A DNA stretch of 64,000 nucleotides from Bryobacterales bacterium. GTDB taxonomy: Bacteria > Acidobacteriota > Terriglobia > Bryobacterales > Bryobacteraceae. The notes beneath the pieces were generated by a model. The model had not been told where the DNA came from and did not search any database. It saw nothing but the letters and a program-made list of their open reading frames with translations. Made by a program: the position numbers and the translations under genes. Location: contig JADZAF010000034.1 of assembly GCA_020852755.1 (NCBI GenBank), forward strand, positions 1-64,000. The letters run 5' to 3'. Shown here piece after piece: positions 8,343-17,844 of the stretch (its first letter is position 1; each line of letters starts with the position of its first letter).

Positions 8343-9358
8343 CGGAGCACAAAATCCGGGGCCGGCAGCGAGAAGGGCTCGCTCTTGAACCAGGCGGCCA
8401 GCGTCTCATCATCCACCTTGCGCCGCCGCATGATTTCGCGCCGCTTCTCCAGCGTCCGGCGCAGGCATCGCGCCAGGTGCCAGAAGGCCGGCAGCGAGGT
8501 GGGCTCCCAGAGGAAACAGCACCCGACCACCGCCAGGTCGCGCAAGGTCATCGGCAGCCAGTAGCGGCGGTACAGGCCCCCGGTAGCGTTCTTGATGCGC
8601 ATGAGGAAACGGTTCTTCACCGAATGCATGTTGATTGCGGGGGGAACCGCCAGCCGGTTGCCGGGGACCACGCTTCGGACATGATATGCCAGCGCGTCCG
8701 GTGTGTAAAGACAGCGCCAGCCCAGAAGTTGCGCGCGCCAGGCTACATCCGCGTCTTCCCGGTAAACGAAGAAGTCGGGATCGAAGAAGCCGTCCCGGTG
8801 GGAGATATCCGCGATCATCTCGCGCCGGTAAAGAGCCGCCGCCGCGCACGCGCCGAACACGTACTCGGCCCTCTCGAAATGCCCGTTGTCGCGCTGGTGC
8901 CAGCCCCGGTCCAGATGCCGCATGGCGGGAGTGAAATAGATGCCGGTCGAGTCGATGCGGCGCTCTTCGGGAAGAACGAAATCCGGGCCGATGGACAGCA
9001 GTTTCCCGCACACGCTGCCGGTCCGGGAATCCGCCCTGCCCGCCTCCACCAGCCGCTGGATGAAGCCTGGAAGCAGCAGCACATCGGGGTTGAGGGTGAG
9101 CACCCATTCGCCCCGGCTGGCCGTGATGGCCTGGTTCTGGGCGGCGGCGAAACCCAGGTTCCGGCTGTTGTGAATGGTGCGAATCCGCCCGTCGAAGCGG
9201 GCCAGCACATTCTGGGTGCCGTCGGTGGAGGCGTTGTCCACCACGATCACCTCGGCCGGAGGCCCTTCCTGGCAGAGGACCGACTCGAGGCAGCGGCCGA
9301 TGAAGCGCCGGCTGTTGTAGGTGACTACGGTCAGTGAAACCGTTTGCCCGATGCTCAT
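8339..9358 (-). CDS. glycosyltransferase family 2 (rhamnosyltransferase-like)
   Basis: This 339-residue GT-A enzyme has the N-terminal nucleotide-sugar motif VVDNASTDGT, the metal-binding NPDV element after GEWVLTL, and a downstream VYREDADVAWR acidic motif expected for the catalytic base. The domain order and length match WbbL-type rhamnosyltransferases that act on lipid-linked glycans at the inner face of the membrane; the sugar is inferred only. It is the first gene of the eight-gene minus-strand run and is divergent from the ECF sigma operon across a 186-bp intergenic region. Confidence 0.87.
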   Translation of the reverse strand: MSIGQTVSLTVVTYNSRRFIGRCLESVLCQEGPPAEVIVVDNASTDGTQNVLARFDGRIRTIHNSRNLGFAAAQNQAITASRGEWVLTLNPDVLLLPGFIQRLVEAGRADSRTGSVCGKLLSIGPDFVLPEERRIDSTGIYFTPAMRHLDRGWHQRDNGHFERAEYVFGACAAAALYRREMIADISHRDGFFDPDFFVYREDADVAWRAQLLGWRCLYTPDALAYHVRSVVPGNRLAVPPAINMHSVKNRFLMRIKNATGGLYRRYWLPMTLRDLAVVGCCFLWEPTSLPAFWHLARCLRRTLEKRREIMRRRKVDDETLAAWFKSEPFSLPAPDFVLR

Positions 9359-9447
9359 TTTCCCCGTTTCCGGATGCGGCTCCTCCTGGTACCTTGAGCC
9401 GCGGGGTACTGCGTCTAGAACCCAAAGACCTGACCAGGCTGGTTTTT

Positions 9448-9532
9448 ACTACAGCGCCCGGTTTTTTTTCGGATAGTGTAGTGAAGGCCGCGATCCGGAG
9501 GTCTTTGGATTTACGGGAGACCTCTGTACGAT
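9448..9532 (+). promoter_or_regulatory. promoter and palindromic sites upstream of the ECF sigma operon
   Basis: A -35-like TTTGGA (9504-9509), a 17-bp spacer and TACGAT (9527-9532) sit about 12 bp before the sigma gene. A perfect 7-bp inverted repeat GAGGTCT/AGACCTC (9498-9504 and 9518-9524) covers the -35 and spacer. A second inverted repeat ACTACA/TGTAGT (9448-9453, 9477-9482) lies upstream. These look like operators but no regulator is assigned. Confidence 0.45.
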
Positions 9533-9544
9533 GAGTGCCGGCGA

Positions 9545-10099
9545 GTGATGACGCATTATTCTTTGGGAAAGGAACTGTCGGGTACTCTTGGAGCGCAGCG
9601 GACCGCGGAGACGCTGCAGGACCAGGTGGCCCGGCTGTTCGAAGAGGCCCGGGATGACGTCTATCGCTACCTGCTGGTCCTGGGACTGCACCCGCCCCGG
9701 GCCCAGGAGGCCGCTCAGGAGGTCTTCCTGCGGCTCTACGCCACGCTGAAGAAGGGCGAGGTAATCCGGAATCACCGGGCCTGGATCTTCCGGGTGGCGC
9801 ACAACCTGGGACTCAAGATCCGGGCGCGGCAGAACGCCGAGCCGGCTTTTGATCCGGAACTGGCGAGCCGTATTCTGGAGCGGGAAGCGGGTCCCGAAGA
9901 GGAACTGATCGAGCGGGAGCGGCTGCTGAGAATCCATCGCGCCATTCAGGGACTCTCGGAACAGCAGCGGCGCTGCCTGCACCTGCGGCTGGAGGGACTT
10001 CGCTATGCCGAGATCGGGGAAGCGCTGGGCATCAGCGCTTCCGCGGTGGGGGAGTTCCTGCGCCGCGCGCTGCAGCGGCTGAGGAAAGGCAATCTATGA
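9545..10099 (+). CDS. ECF-type RNA polymerase sigma factor
   Basis: The 184-residue protein has a sigma-2 region (about 30-100, with AQEAAQEVFLRLYATLKKG and the RAWIFRVAHNLGLK core) and a sigma-4 helix-turn-helix (about 130-180, LRLEGLRYAEIGEALGIS). No sigma-3 or N-terminal region is present, as expected for ECF factors. The start is GTG 9545 or ATG 9548, which are adjacent codons. Its stop overlaps the anti-sigma gene start as ATGA, making that gene its most likely partner. The TonB-like receptor two genes on suggests surface-signal control. Confidence 0.88.
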   Translation: MMTHYSLGKELSGTLGAQRTAETLQDQVARLFEEARDDVYRYLLVLGLHPPRAQEAAQEVFLRLYATLKKGEVIRNHRAWIFRVAHNLGLKIRARQNAEPAFDPELASRILEREAGPEEELIERERLLRIHRAIQGLSEQQRRCLHLRLEGLRYAEIGEALGISASAVGEFLRRALQRLRKGNL

Positions 10100-11802
10100 G
10101 CACCATCCGCACGCACCACCCGGAAGAAGGGGAGTTGCTGCGATTTGCCGACGGAGAACTGGCTGCCCGGGAGGCAGCCAGGGTCCGCTCGCACCTGGAG
10201 GCCTGTTGGCGATGCCGCTCCGAGCTGGAGGAGTTGCAGGCGGCCATCACCGGCTCAGTCCGCTACCACAAGGAAGTGGTCGGAGACTGCCTGCCTGTTC
10301 CGCCCGCTCCCTGGCGCGATATCTATGCCGGTTTCGCCAGAGTGGATGCCTCACTGGCCCGCCGGCCGGTTCTGGACCGTTTGCGAGATTTGACCAACCT
10401 GCTGACGTGGAGTGCGCGGAGATGGGTGCCCGTGAGTATCGTTTTGGCGCTGCTCGCGGGCATCCTCTTCGAATTCCGCTCCACGCCCTCGGCGCAGGCT
10501 GCCGAGCTGCTCGAGAAGGCCGTGGCGGCCGCTCAGTCCAAGCCTCGTGCGGAGCGCCGCATCCGCATCCGTTCCCGGAAGCAGACGCTGACCCGGGTGG
10601 TGGGCGCGGCAGGATGGAAGAACGCCTCGGCGGCGGCGCCCGACCTGGAGGCTCTCTTCCGCAAGGCGCGCTACAACTGGGACGACCCGCTCAGCGCGCA
10701 GTCGTTCATGGACTGGCGCGACAGGCTGCCGGACAAGCAGGACGATGTGGCCACGGTCGCCGACCCGCTGCGGCCGGATGCCCGTTGCTACCGGGTGCGC
10801 ACGACCACAAATTCGGGGATTCTTGCCGAGACGACTTTGAAACTCCGTACCGGCGATCTGCAGCCGGTCGAGAGCACCTTCCAGTTCGGCGGGCAGGAAT
10901 GGGTCGAGATTGCGGAACTGCCCGCGCCGCCGGACCTGGCCGCCGAAGCTCCTGCTGCTCCCGCCCCCGTTCCTCAACCTGTTTCCATCCCCTCCCCCGG
11001 GGACCCGGAGCCGCAACCCGCCGCCCCGGCGGCTACCCCCGGCGAGGAGGTGCGGGTGTTTGACGCGCTGAACCGCATCGGCGCCGACCTGGGAGATCCG
11101 ATCGAGGTGGCCCGGTCGGGTGGCCGGATCCTGGTCACCGGTTCGGGAGTGGCGCCGGAACGCCAGAGGGAGGTCGAGGTGGCGCTGCGTTCGCTGCCCG
11201 ACGTGGTGGTGCGGTTCCCGGGTTCCTCCGGGGCCGAGTCCCTGCCCCAGCCGCCCGGCAGGGCCGATCTGACTGTGACCGGAGAGCCCTCCCGCCTGGC
11301 GAGCCAACTGGAAGAGTACTTCGGCGGCCATGTACAATTTGAGCAGTTCGCCGCTCAGGTCCTGGACCGGAGTGAAGCGGTCATGTCCCGGGCCTACGCG
11401 CTGCGCCGCCTGGCCGAGCGCTTTCCCGGGGCCGTCGAAGCGCAGATGAATCCCGGGGAACGGCGGCTGCTCGGCGATCTGAACCGCAGACACGCGGACG
11501 CGCTGTTGAAGCACGCGAGTGAAATGCATTCTTTGCTGAATCAGGCCCTTCCGGCCGGGGTCCCCGCGCCCGGCGGGCAGAGCGCGACCCTGGCGGGCCC
11601 GTGGCAGTCCGCGGCCGGCGAGCTTTTCCAGACCGCCCGGGGCGTGGACGTCCTGCTGGCGGCTCTGGTGGGCGGTTCTCCGGCACAGGAACCGCCCGCG
11701 GGCGCGGCGGAGCGCCTGACCTCCAGCGCGGCTCACCTGCGCGCCGTCGCCGCGGGATACCAGCACCTTCTGGAAAACCCGCCTGAAGACACAGGGAGAT
11801 GA
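10096..11802 (+). CDS. zinc-finger anti-sigma factor with large extracytoplasmic domain
   Basis: The 568-residue protein has an N-terminal zf-HC2 type anti-sigma motif, H33-x3-C37-x2-C40 (HLEACWRCRSEL). One membrane helix lies near residues 110-127 (VSIVLALLAGILF). More than 430 residues follow outside, including a Pro/Ala-rich linker around residues 280-315 and Arg/Glu-rich helical segments. Typical zf-HC2 anti-sigma factors are far shorter, so the outer domain is probably a sensor; I do not recognise its family. ATGA overlaps couple it to both the sigma gene and the receptor gene. Confidence 0.8.
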   Translation: MSTIRTHHPEEGELLRFADGELAAREAARVRSHLEACWRCRSELEELQAAITGSVRYHKEVVGDCLPVPPAPWRDIYAGFARVDASLARRPVLDRLRDLTNLLTWSARRWVPVSIVLALLAGILFEFRSTPSAQAAELLEKAVAAAQSKPRAERRIRIRSRKQTLTRVVGAAGWKNASAAAPDLEALFRKARYNWDDPLSAQSFMDWRDRLPDKQDDVATVADPLRPDARCYRVRTTTNSGILAETTLKLRTGDLQPVESTFQFGGQEWVEIAELPAPPDLAAEAPAAPAPVPQPVSIPSPGDPEPQPAAPAATPGEEVRVFDALNRIGADLGDPIEVARSGGRILVTGSGVAPERQREVEVALRSLPDVVVRFPGSSGAESLPQPPGRADLTVTGEPSRLASQLEEYFGGHVQFEQFAAQVLDRSEAVMSRAYALRRLAERFPGAVEAQMNPGERRLLGDLNRRHADALLKHASEMHSLLNQALPAGVPAPGGQSATLAGPWQSAAGELFQTARGVDVLLAALVGGSPAQEPPAGAAERLTSSAAHLRAVAAGYQHLLENPPEDTGR

Positions 11803-14800
11803 GAGCGCCGGGCGTCGCGGCGGTTTTTCTGTTTTGCGCTGCCGGCGCCGGCTTGAATCTCGCTCAGGAACATACCTACCTTTCGGGCCTGGTTCTGGAC
11901 CCTTCCGAGGCCCGCATTCCGGGCGCCCTGGTCGGCGTGGTCAACCAGGAAACGGGTTTCCGCCGCATGGTGGAGACCCAATCGGACGGCAGCTACCGGA
12001 TCGTCTCCCTGGAACCGGGAATCTACAAGATCACGGTGCGGAAGCTGGGATTCCGGACGTTGATCCGGCTCGGCGTGGCCCTGGACTCCGCCCGCCCCGT
12101 GCGCGTGGACTTCACCCTGCCGGTGGGCAACGTCGAGGAGACCATCACGGTGGAAGGCACGGCGGACAGCCTGGATGCGGCCGGCGCCACGCTGGCTACC
12201 GTGGTGGGACGTGAGGAGTTCGAGCGGCTGCCGCTCAACCAGCGCGGCCTGCTGAGCCTGTTGGAGTTCGCGCCCGGCATCACCGTGACCCCGGCCACCC
12301 GCGGGGAGGCCGGGCAGTTCACCGTCAACGGGCAGCGCCCCAACGCCAACTACTTCTCGGTGGACGGGGCCAGCACCAACACCGGAGTCAGCGGCGGCGG
12401 CCTGCCCGCGCAATGTACCGGCGGGTCCCTCCCCGGCATGACCGCTTTCGGCAGCCTTCACAGCCTGCTCTCGCTGGAAGCAGCCGAGGAATTCCGTGTG
12501 GAGACCTCGGCCCAGGGCGCGGAATTCGGGCGTTTGCCCGGCGGGTTGATCACCTTGAGCAGCCGCACCGGCTCGAACCAGTTTCACGGCTCGCTCAGCC
12601 AGCAGTTCCGGCACGAGACGCTGGCCGCCAACGACTGGTTTGCGAATCGGAGCGGCGGCGGGCGCGGCCCGCTGCGCCTCCATGACTTTGCCGCCACCCT
12701 GGGCGGCCCTGCCCGCCGCAACCGGACCTTCTTCTTCCTGGCCTACCAGGGGATGCGGCTGCGCCAGCCCTTTGCCTGGCGCATGCCCGTACCCTCCCAG
12801 GCCGAGCGGGAGCGGGCGCCGGATTGGCTGCGCCCCCTGGCCGATCTCTTTCCTCAGCCTAACGGTCCCGATCTCGGCGGAGGCCTGGCCGAGTGGACCG
12901 GACGCAATCACCGGCCTTCCCGGCTGGACACGGGGAGCGTTCGCATCGATCATGCCCTGAACCCGCGCCTGACGCTGTTCGGCCGCTACAACGAATCGCC
13001 GTCCTTCAGCGAATTCGGCAGCCACCAGGTGGCCCGCCTGGACCTGTCCTGGCGCAGTGGAACGTTCGGGATGAACCTGCGCGGCGGGCCGGGTAGCGTG
13101 GTGGATGTGAGGCTGAACGCTTCGGGCGCCGGAGCCCGCTCCTCCTGGCGTCAACCCGGCATCACCAGCGCCTCGGCCTGCTACCTGGGGCCCGTGACCG
13201 CTGTTCTCCTGGGAACCGTGGAATGCGACTACCTGTTCCGCTTCTCGCTGACCGGGGCAAGCAGCCTGGTGGACGGACGCGAGGGGATCCGGCGGCAGGG
13301 CCAGTTGCAGGCCTCAGGTACCGTCGACCTTACCCGTGGCGCCCACCGCTTGCGGCTGGGAGCCGACTACCGCCGCCTGGCGCTTTCCCGCTGGGACACC
13401 AGCCCCAGCCTGAGCGTGATCGCGGACAGCCTGGACGACGTCGTCGAGAGGCGCGACCTCTGGATCGCGTCCGCCGGACCTGTGCGCGCCCGGAGCCGGC
13501 TCACGGAACTTTCCCTCTTCGCGACCGATACATGGACGCTGGCCTCCAGCCTGAATGCCACCTACGGGCTGCGCTGGGAGCACAGCCCGGCCCCCGTTCC
13601 CAATCAGCCCGAGTACTTCCTGGGGGCGGGCGGCGGTCCGGCCGAACTTCTGCGGCGGGCGCTCTGGCGCACCCGGTATGCCAACCTGGCGCCGCGTTTC
13701 GGCCTGGCACAGCGCCTGGGGAGCGGCCATACCGTGCTGCGGGCGGGCGCCGGCCTGTACTACGACTCCAGCCTGAGTCTGGCCGCCGACCTGGTCAACA
13801 GCGGCCCGCTCAACATGCGCCAGTACGGCAGCGGGCGCAATGCCCCCTTTTCCACGCTGATGAGCTACGGTTTCCTGCCCGACCTCCGCCTGCCGCTGGT
13901 CAAGCACTGGAACGCTTCGTTCGAGCACGCCTTTGCAGGCCGCGACCTCTTCTCGGTCGCATACGCCGGCAGTGCGGGCCGCCGCCTGGTGAGGCGGGAG
14001 ATGGGCGGTCAGGGGAGCACCGAAACCTTCTGGCTGGCGGTGGCCACCAATCACGGCTCGTCGAACTACCACGGCCTGCAGGCCCAATACCGCCGCCGGC
14101 TGTCGCGCCGCCTGCAGGGACTGGTTTCCTACACCTGGTCGCATTCACTGGACAACAGTTCGAGCGATGCCCTCCTCTATTGGGCGGGGGAAGGCGTGGC
14201 CGGCCGCCCGGACCGGGCGTCATCCGATTTCGACGTGCGCCACTCCCTCACGGCCGCCTTCAGCCTGGAAGCGGGAACGGCGTCGGGACACAGGGGTGTC
14301 GCCGCCCTGCTGCGCGGCTGGGCGGTGGACGGCATCCTGCGGGCGCGCACCGGCTTTCCCATCAACCTGCTGGTGGCGGAACACTATACCGGCGTGGCCC
14401 TCGCCAACGCCTTCCGGCCGGACCTGGTTGCCGGCGAACCGGTTTGGATTTCCGATGCTGCTGCGCCGGGTGGTCTGCGGCTGAACCGGGCGGCTTTCCG
14501 GCTCGCGCCGGCCGGCGTTCAGGGCGGCCTGGGACGCAATGCCATCACGGGCTTCGGCATGACCCAGCTGGACCTGGCCCTGCGCCGGCACTTCCCCCTG
14601 GGCGCCGAGCGATCCCTCGAACTGCGAATCGAGGCGTTCAACGCGCTCAACCACCCGAATTTCGCCGACCCCAACGGCTACCTCTCGAGCCCCCTGTTCG
14701 GCCAGTCCCTTTCGCTGTTGAACCTGATGCTCGGCACCGGCAGTCCCGGCAGCGGCCTGGCGCCCATGTTGCAGACCGGCGGCGCCCGCTCTGTCCAGGC

Positions 14801-14822
14801 GGTTCTCCGCTTCCGCTTCTGA
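11799..14822 (+). CDS. TonB-dependent-receptor-like outer membrane protein with carboxypeptidase-regulatory domain
   Basis: The 1007-residue protein has a signal peptide (about 1-22). A CarboxypepD_reg-like beta-sandwich follows (about 27-110; LSGLVLDPSEARIPGALVGV, then SDGSYRIVSLEPGIYKITV). After it come a plug-like region (residues 115-250, with NGQRPNANYFSVDGA) and a long beta-barrel ending in an aromatic residue (RFRF), the usual outer-membrane assembly signal. It is an Oar-like receptor of the type expanded in Acidobacteriota, with unknown ligand. Translational coupling to sigma and anti-sigma genes suggests a FecIRA-style surface signalling unit, but no TonB-interacting signalling extension was recognised. 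Confidence 0.85.
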   Translation: MRAPGVAAVFLFCAAGAGLNLAQEHTYLSGLVLDPSEARIPGALVGVVNQETGFRRMVETQSDGSYRIVSLEPGIYKITVRKLGFRTLIRLGVALDSARPVRVDFTLPVGNVEETITVEGTADSLDAAGATLATVVGREEFERLPLNQRGLLSLLEFAPGITVTPATRGEAGQFTVNGQRPNANYFSVDGASTNTGVSGGGLPAQCTGGSLPGMTAFGSLHSLLSLEAAEEFRVETSAQGAEFGRLPGGLITLSSRTGSNQFHGSLSQQFRHETLAANDWFANRSGGGRGPLRLHDFAATLGGPARRNRTFFFLAYQGMRLRQPFAWRMPVPSQAERERAPDWLRPLADLFPQPNGPDLGGGLAEWTGRNHRPSRLDTGSVRIDHALNPRLTLFGRYNESPSFSEFGSHQVARLDLSWRSGTFGMNLRGGPGSVVDVRLNASGAGARSSWRQPGITSASACYLGPVTAVLLGTVECDYLFRFSLTGASSLVDGREGIRRQGQLQASGTVDLTRGAHRLRLGADYRRLALSRWDTSPSLSVIADSLDDVVERRDLWIASAGPVRARSRLTELSLFATDTWTLASSLNATYGLRWEHSPAPVPNQPEYFLGAGGGPAELLRRALWRTRYANLAPRFGLAQRLGSGHTVLRAGAGLYYDSSLSLAADLVNSGPLNMRQYGSGRNAPFSTLMSYGFLPDLRLPLVKHWNASFEHAFAGRDLFSVAYAGSAGRRLVRREMGGQGSTETFWLAVATNHGSSNYHGLQAQYRRRLSRRLQGLVSYTWSHSLDNSSSDALLYWAGEGVAGRPDRASSDFDVRHSLTAAFSLEAGTASGHRGVAALLRGWAVDGILRARTGFPINLLVAEHYTGVALANAFRPDLVAGEPVWISDAAAPGGLRLNRAAFRLAPAGVQGGLGRNAITGFGMTQLDLALRRHFPLGAERSLELRIEAFNALNHPNFADPNGYLSSPLFGQSLSLLNLMLGTGSPGSGLAPMLQTGGARSVQAVLRFRF

Positions 14823-14838
14823 GTTTCGGTGACAGGCT

Positions 14839-14884
14839 ACACAACCCCGTAAACACCCCGCCAGCTCGATCGTCCGGGTTGTGT
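14839..14884 (+). terminator. 9-bp inverted repeat after the receptor gene
   Basis: ACACAACCC (14839-14847) and GGGTTGTGT (14876-14884) are perfect complements separated by 28 nt, 17 bp after the receptor stop. There is no T-run, so it could be a Rho-dependent or processing structure rather than an intrinsic terminator. Confidence 0.4.
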
Positions 14885-14910
14885 CGCCCGTTACCGGTAC
14901 CCCACACCGG

Positions 14911-14916
14911 TATAAT
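14911..14916 (+). promoter_or_regulatory. -10 element TATAAT for the 14940 gene
   Basis: A consensus TATAAT stands 23 nt before the ATG at 14940. No convincing -35 is seen at the expected distance. Confidence 0.45.
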
Positions 14917-14939
14917 GCGGAGCGGCGGGAACCGACGTT

Positions 14940-17843
14940 ATGAGCACACCCTACGGATGGAAGGCGGCATTCGCGTTGTCGCTGGGCATCGCCCTATGGA
15001 GCGCCGGCTGCGGCCGGAGCAGGACCGTGCCGGCCGGCCGGGAGGCCGAAGGCCCGCCGGCGGACTGGGGAAACCTCCCTCCCCAGCCTGGAGAGGAGCG
15101 CTGGCGTTTCACCGAGGACCTGAAGGCGCCCATGTGGTCCCGGCACCCGTGGGGCGCCGCCCGTCCGGGTCCCGGGGAAGCGGATCTCTCGGCCGGCGTG
15201 ACCCTCAAAACCGGATTCGCGGATGCCGGGCAACGGCTGGAAACGGCCTACCAGGACCTGCGCCAGTTCCTGGCGGCAGGCGATGTGTCGAGCGAGAACG
15301 GCGCCTACACCATCGAAACCGCCGCCGTTGCCGGCTTGGGTGAAGAGGGCTTCCGCGTGGAGGTGGCGCCGAAGGGCTGCCGTATCCTGGCGACCGGAAC
15401 CGAGGGCATACGCCGCGGGATCTTCTACATGGAAGATGAAATGCTCCGCCTGCGCGGGCCTTTTCTGCCGTTGGGAAACATCGAGAGGCGTCCCTTCATC
15501 GCCCGGCGGATCTCCCGCTGCTTCTTCGGTCCCATCAAGCGTCCGCCGCGCATGCGCGACGAACTCATGGACGACGTCGATTACTACCCGGAACAATACC
15601 TGAACCGCCTGGCGCACGACGGCGTGAACGGCCTGTGGCTGACGGTCGAATTCCGCGACCTGTGCGCCACCTCGTTTACTCCGGACGCGGGCAAAGACGC
15701 CGCCCGCCGCCTGGCCAAGCTGCGCCGGACCGTCGCGGCCTGCCTGCGGTACGGCATCCGGACGTACATCTTCGCCATCGAACCGCGCGCCTGGGACGCC
15801 GATAGCCCCGTCCCGGACCGCTTTCCGGAACTGGCCGGCGCCCGCGCAGCGGACGGCAGGCGCTACTTCTGCCCCACTGGCAAAGCCGGCCGGCAGTATC
15901 TGTACGAGTCGGTGAACGCCATCTTCAAAGCGGTTCCCGGCCTGGGCGGCCTCATCAACATCAGCCACGGCGAACGGGCGACCACCTGCCTGAGCGCGGT
16001 CTCCGCCGTTGGGGCGGGCAAGGTGGAGTGCCCTCGCTGTTCAAAGAAAGCGCCGTGGGAGATTCACCACGCCTCGCTCTCCGCCATGGAGCGCGGCATG
16101 CACGATGCGGCGCCCGCCGCGGAATTGGTGAGCTGGCTTTACATGCCCCAGGCCCGGGGCGCTACGCGGGAAGGCCTGGCGGATTGGGTATACGACATTC
16201 CCGCCCACGTTCCCAAAGGCGTAATCCTGCAGTTCAACTTCGAATCCGGCGTGCGGCGGACTGAATTCGGCAAGGAACTCGTCGGGGGCGATTACTGGAT
16301 CTCCACCCCCGGCCCCAGTTCCCGCTTCGAGCGCGTGGCCCAGACAGCGCGCAAGCATGACTCCCCGGTCTCGGCCAAGATTCAAACCGCCACCTCGCAC
16401 GAGGTTGCCACCGTGCCCTACGTCCCGGCGCCGTCGCTGCTGCATCGCAAGTTCTCCGCCATGCGCCGCCTGGGCGTCTCGCACACCATGCTGTGCTGGT
16501 ACTTCGGCAACTACCCCGGACTCATGAACAAGGCCGCCGGCGAGCTCTCCTTTGAGCCTTTTCCAGAGAGCGAAGACGCCTTTCTCGACCGCCTAGCCTC
16601 GATCTACTGGGGCCGCGGCGAAGCGTTGAAAATATCGGCGGCCTGGAAGCACTTCGGCGCCGGGTATTCCCACTATCCCCTCACGAACCTGTTCCAGTAC
16701 TACGGACCCATGCACGACGGTCCGGTCTGGCCGCTGCTGCTGAAGCCTCGCGACGCACCCCTGTCGCCCACCTGGCTTCTCGGTTCCACCCTCACGCGCC
16801 GGCCATGGCCGCCCAGCGGGGACCGCATCGGCGAGAGCTTCAAGGAGGTGTTGACGCTGGATGAAGTCACTGAACTGGCGCGGCGCATGAGCGCGGAGTG
16901 GGACCGCGGCGTCGAAATTCTGAACGGCCTCGAACCCCGCTTCCGCGGCGAAGCCGAGCGCGTGCTCGATATCGGCGTGGCTCGGGCTTTGGGAATCCAG
17001 TTTCGCAGCGGCTACAACATCCTGCGCTTCTACGGCCTGCGCGAGCGCATGCTGCGCATGCAAGGGTCGCAGCGCCAGCAGCTGTTGCAGCAGATGATGG
17101 CCATCGTGCGCGAGGAACTCGACCAGGACCGGCGGCTGCTGGCGCTGTGCGAGCGCGACTCGCGCCTGGGCTTCCATTCCGAGGCGGAAGGCTACAAGTA
17201 CTTTCCCGAGAAGATCCGCTGGCGCATGGAGCAGTTGAAAAGCGTTCTGAGCCGGGACGCGCCCGAAATCGAACGTCTCATCCGGGAGGACCGTCCGCTG
17301 TTCCCGGAGTACACCGGCAGCCGGCCGGCCGGCGCTGTCGCCCGCTGCGTGCCGGTGGACGGCGCCTGGTGGTCGCGTGCCGGCCTCGAACCGCCTCCCG
17401 GCCTGCGCTGGGAGCGCTGCGGCTACGGCGCGGAGAAGCAGGACGTCCAGTGGGCCGCCGGCTATGACCGGGAGGCGCTCTACGTGGGCGTTTCGGCATC
17501 GGCCCCGGTTGCCGGCGTGCTGGTGAAACTGGAGCCGCGCCGCTTGTGGCCCGCCCGGCACTTCGTTTTCACCCCTGGCGCCGAGGCCCGCACGGAACTG
17601 CCCGACGCCGTTTCGCCGCAGACCGTGGAGGGCAAGGTGTCGGGCTCGCGAGCGCTGGTCCGCATCCCGCTGGAGAAGGCCGGGCTGGCGGCGCAGTCCC
17701 TGCATCCCGTTCGCCTGGATGTGCGCGTCCAGCTGAAGGGAGGGGGCGGCGCCTGGCGCCCGCAGAACCCGCTGACGCCGCGGCTGGCGCTGGGCACGGA
17801 CAACCCCGCCGACCTCGGCTGGCTGATCTTCGAGGGGATGTGA
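14940..17843 (+). CDS. exported lipoprotein, glycoside-hydrolase-like (GH20/GH67-type architecture)
   Basis: The 967-residue protein has an N-terminal hydrophobic stretch ending in a lipobox-like WSAGC (Cys 24), so it is probably lipid-anchored. A small alpha/beta domain follows (about 100-170, GTEGIRRGIFYMEDEML), resembling the non-catalytic N-terminal domain of GH20/GH67 enzymes. A probable TIM barrel follows (about 180-600, with HDGVNGLWLTVEF and INISHGERAT). The C-terminal domain (about 760-967) is beta-rich and could be carbohydrate-binding. No catalytic residues can be assigned safely. It shares a C-terminal helical motif (DSRLGF...Y.YFPEKIRW) with the convergent 17845-20100 gene, so the two are probably distant paralogues. 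Confidence 0.6.
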   Translation: MSTPYGWKAAFALSLGIALWSAGCGRSRTVPAGREAEGPPADWGNLPPQPGEERWRFTEDLKAPMWSRHPWGAARPGPGEADLSAGVTLKTGFADAGQRLETAYQDLRQFLAAGDVSSENGAYTIETAAVAGLGEEGFRVEVAPKGCRILATGTEGIRRGIFYMEDEMLRLRGPFLPLGNIERRPFIARRISRCFFGPIKRPPRMRDELMDDVDYYPEQYLNRLAHDGVNGLWLTVEFRDLCATSFTPDAGKDAARRLAKLRRTVAACLRYGIRTYIFAIEPRAWDADSPVPDRFPELAGARAADGRRYFCPTGKAGRQYLYESVNAIFKAVPGLGGLINISHGERATTCLSAVSAVGAGKVECPRCSKKAPWEIHHASLSAMERGMHDAAPAAELVSWLYMPQARGATREGLADWVYDIPAHVPKGVILQFNFESGVRRTEFGKELVGGDYWISTPGPSSRFERVAQTARKHDSPVSAKIQTATSHEVATVPYVPAPSLLHRKFSAMRRLGVSHTMLCWYFGNYPGLMNKAAGELSFEPFPESEDAFLDRLASIYWGRGEALKISAAWKHFGAGYSHYPLTNLFQYYGPMHDGPVWPLLLKPRDAPLSPTWLLGSTLTRRPWPPSGDRIGESFKEVLTLDEVTELARRMSAEWDRGVEILNGLEPRFRGEAERVLDIGVARALGIQFRSGYNILRFYGLRERMLRMQGSQRQQLLQQMMAIVREELDQDRRLLALCERDSRLGFHSEAEGYKYFPEKIRWRMEQLKSVLSRDAPEIERLIREDRPLFPEYTGSRPAGAVARCVPVDGAWWSRAGLEPPPGLRWERCGYGAEKQDVQWAAGYDREALYVGVSASAPVAGVLVKLEPRRLWPARHFVFTPGAEARTELPDAVSPQTVEGKVSGSRALVRIPLEKAGLAAQSLHPVRLDVRVQLKGGGGAWRPQNPLTPRLALGTDNPADLGWLIFEGM

Positions 17844-17844
17844 A

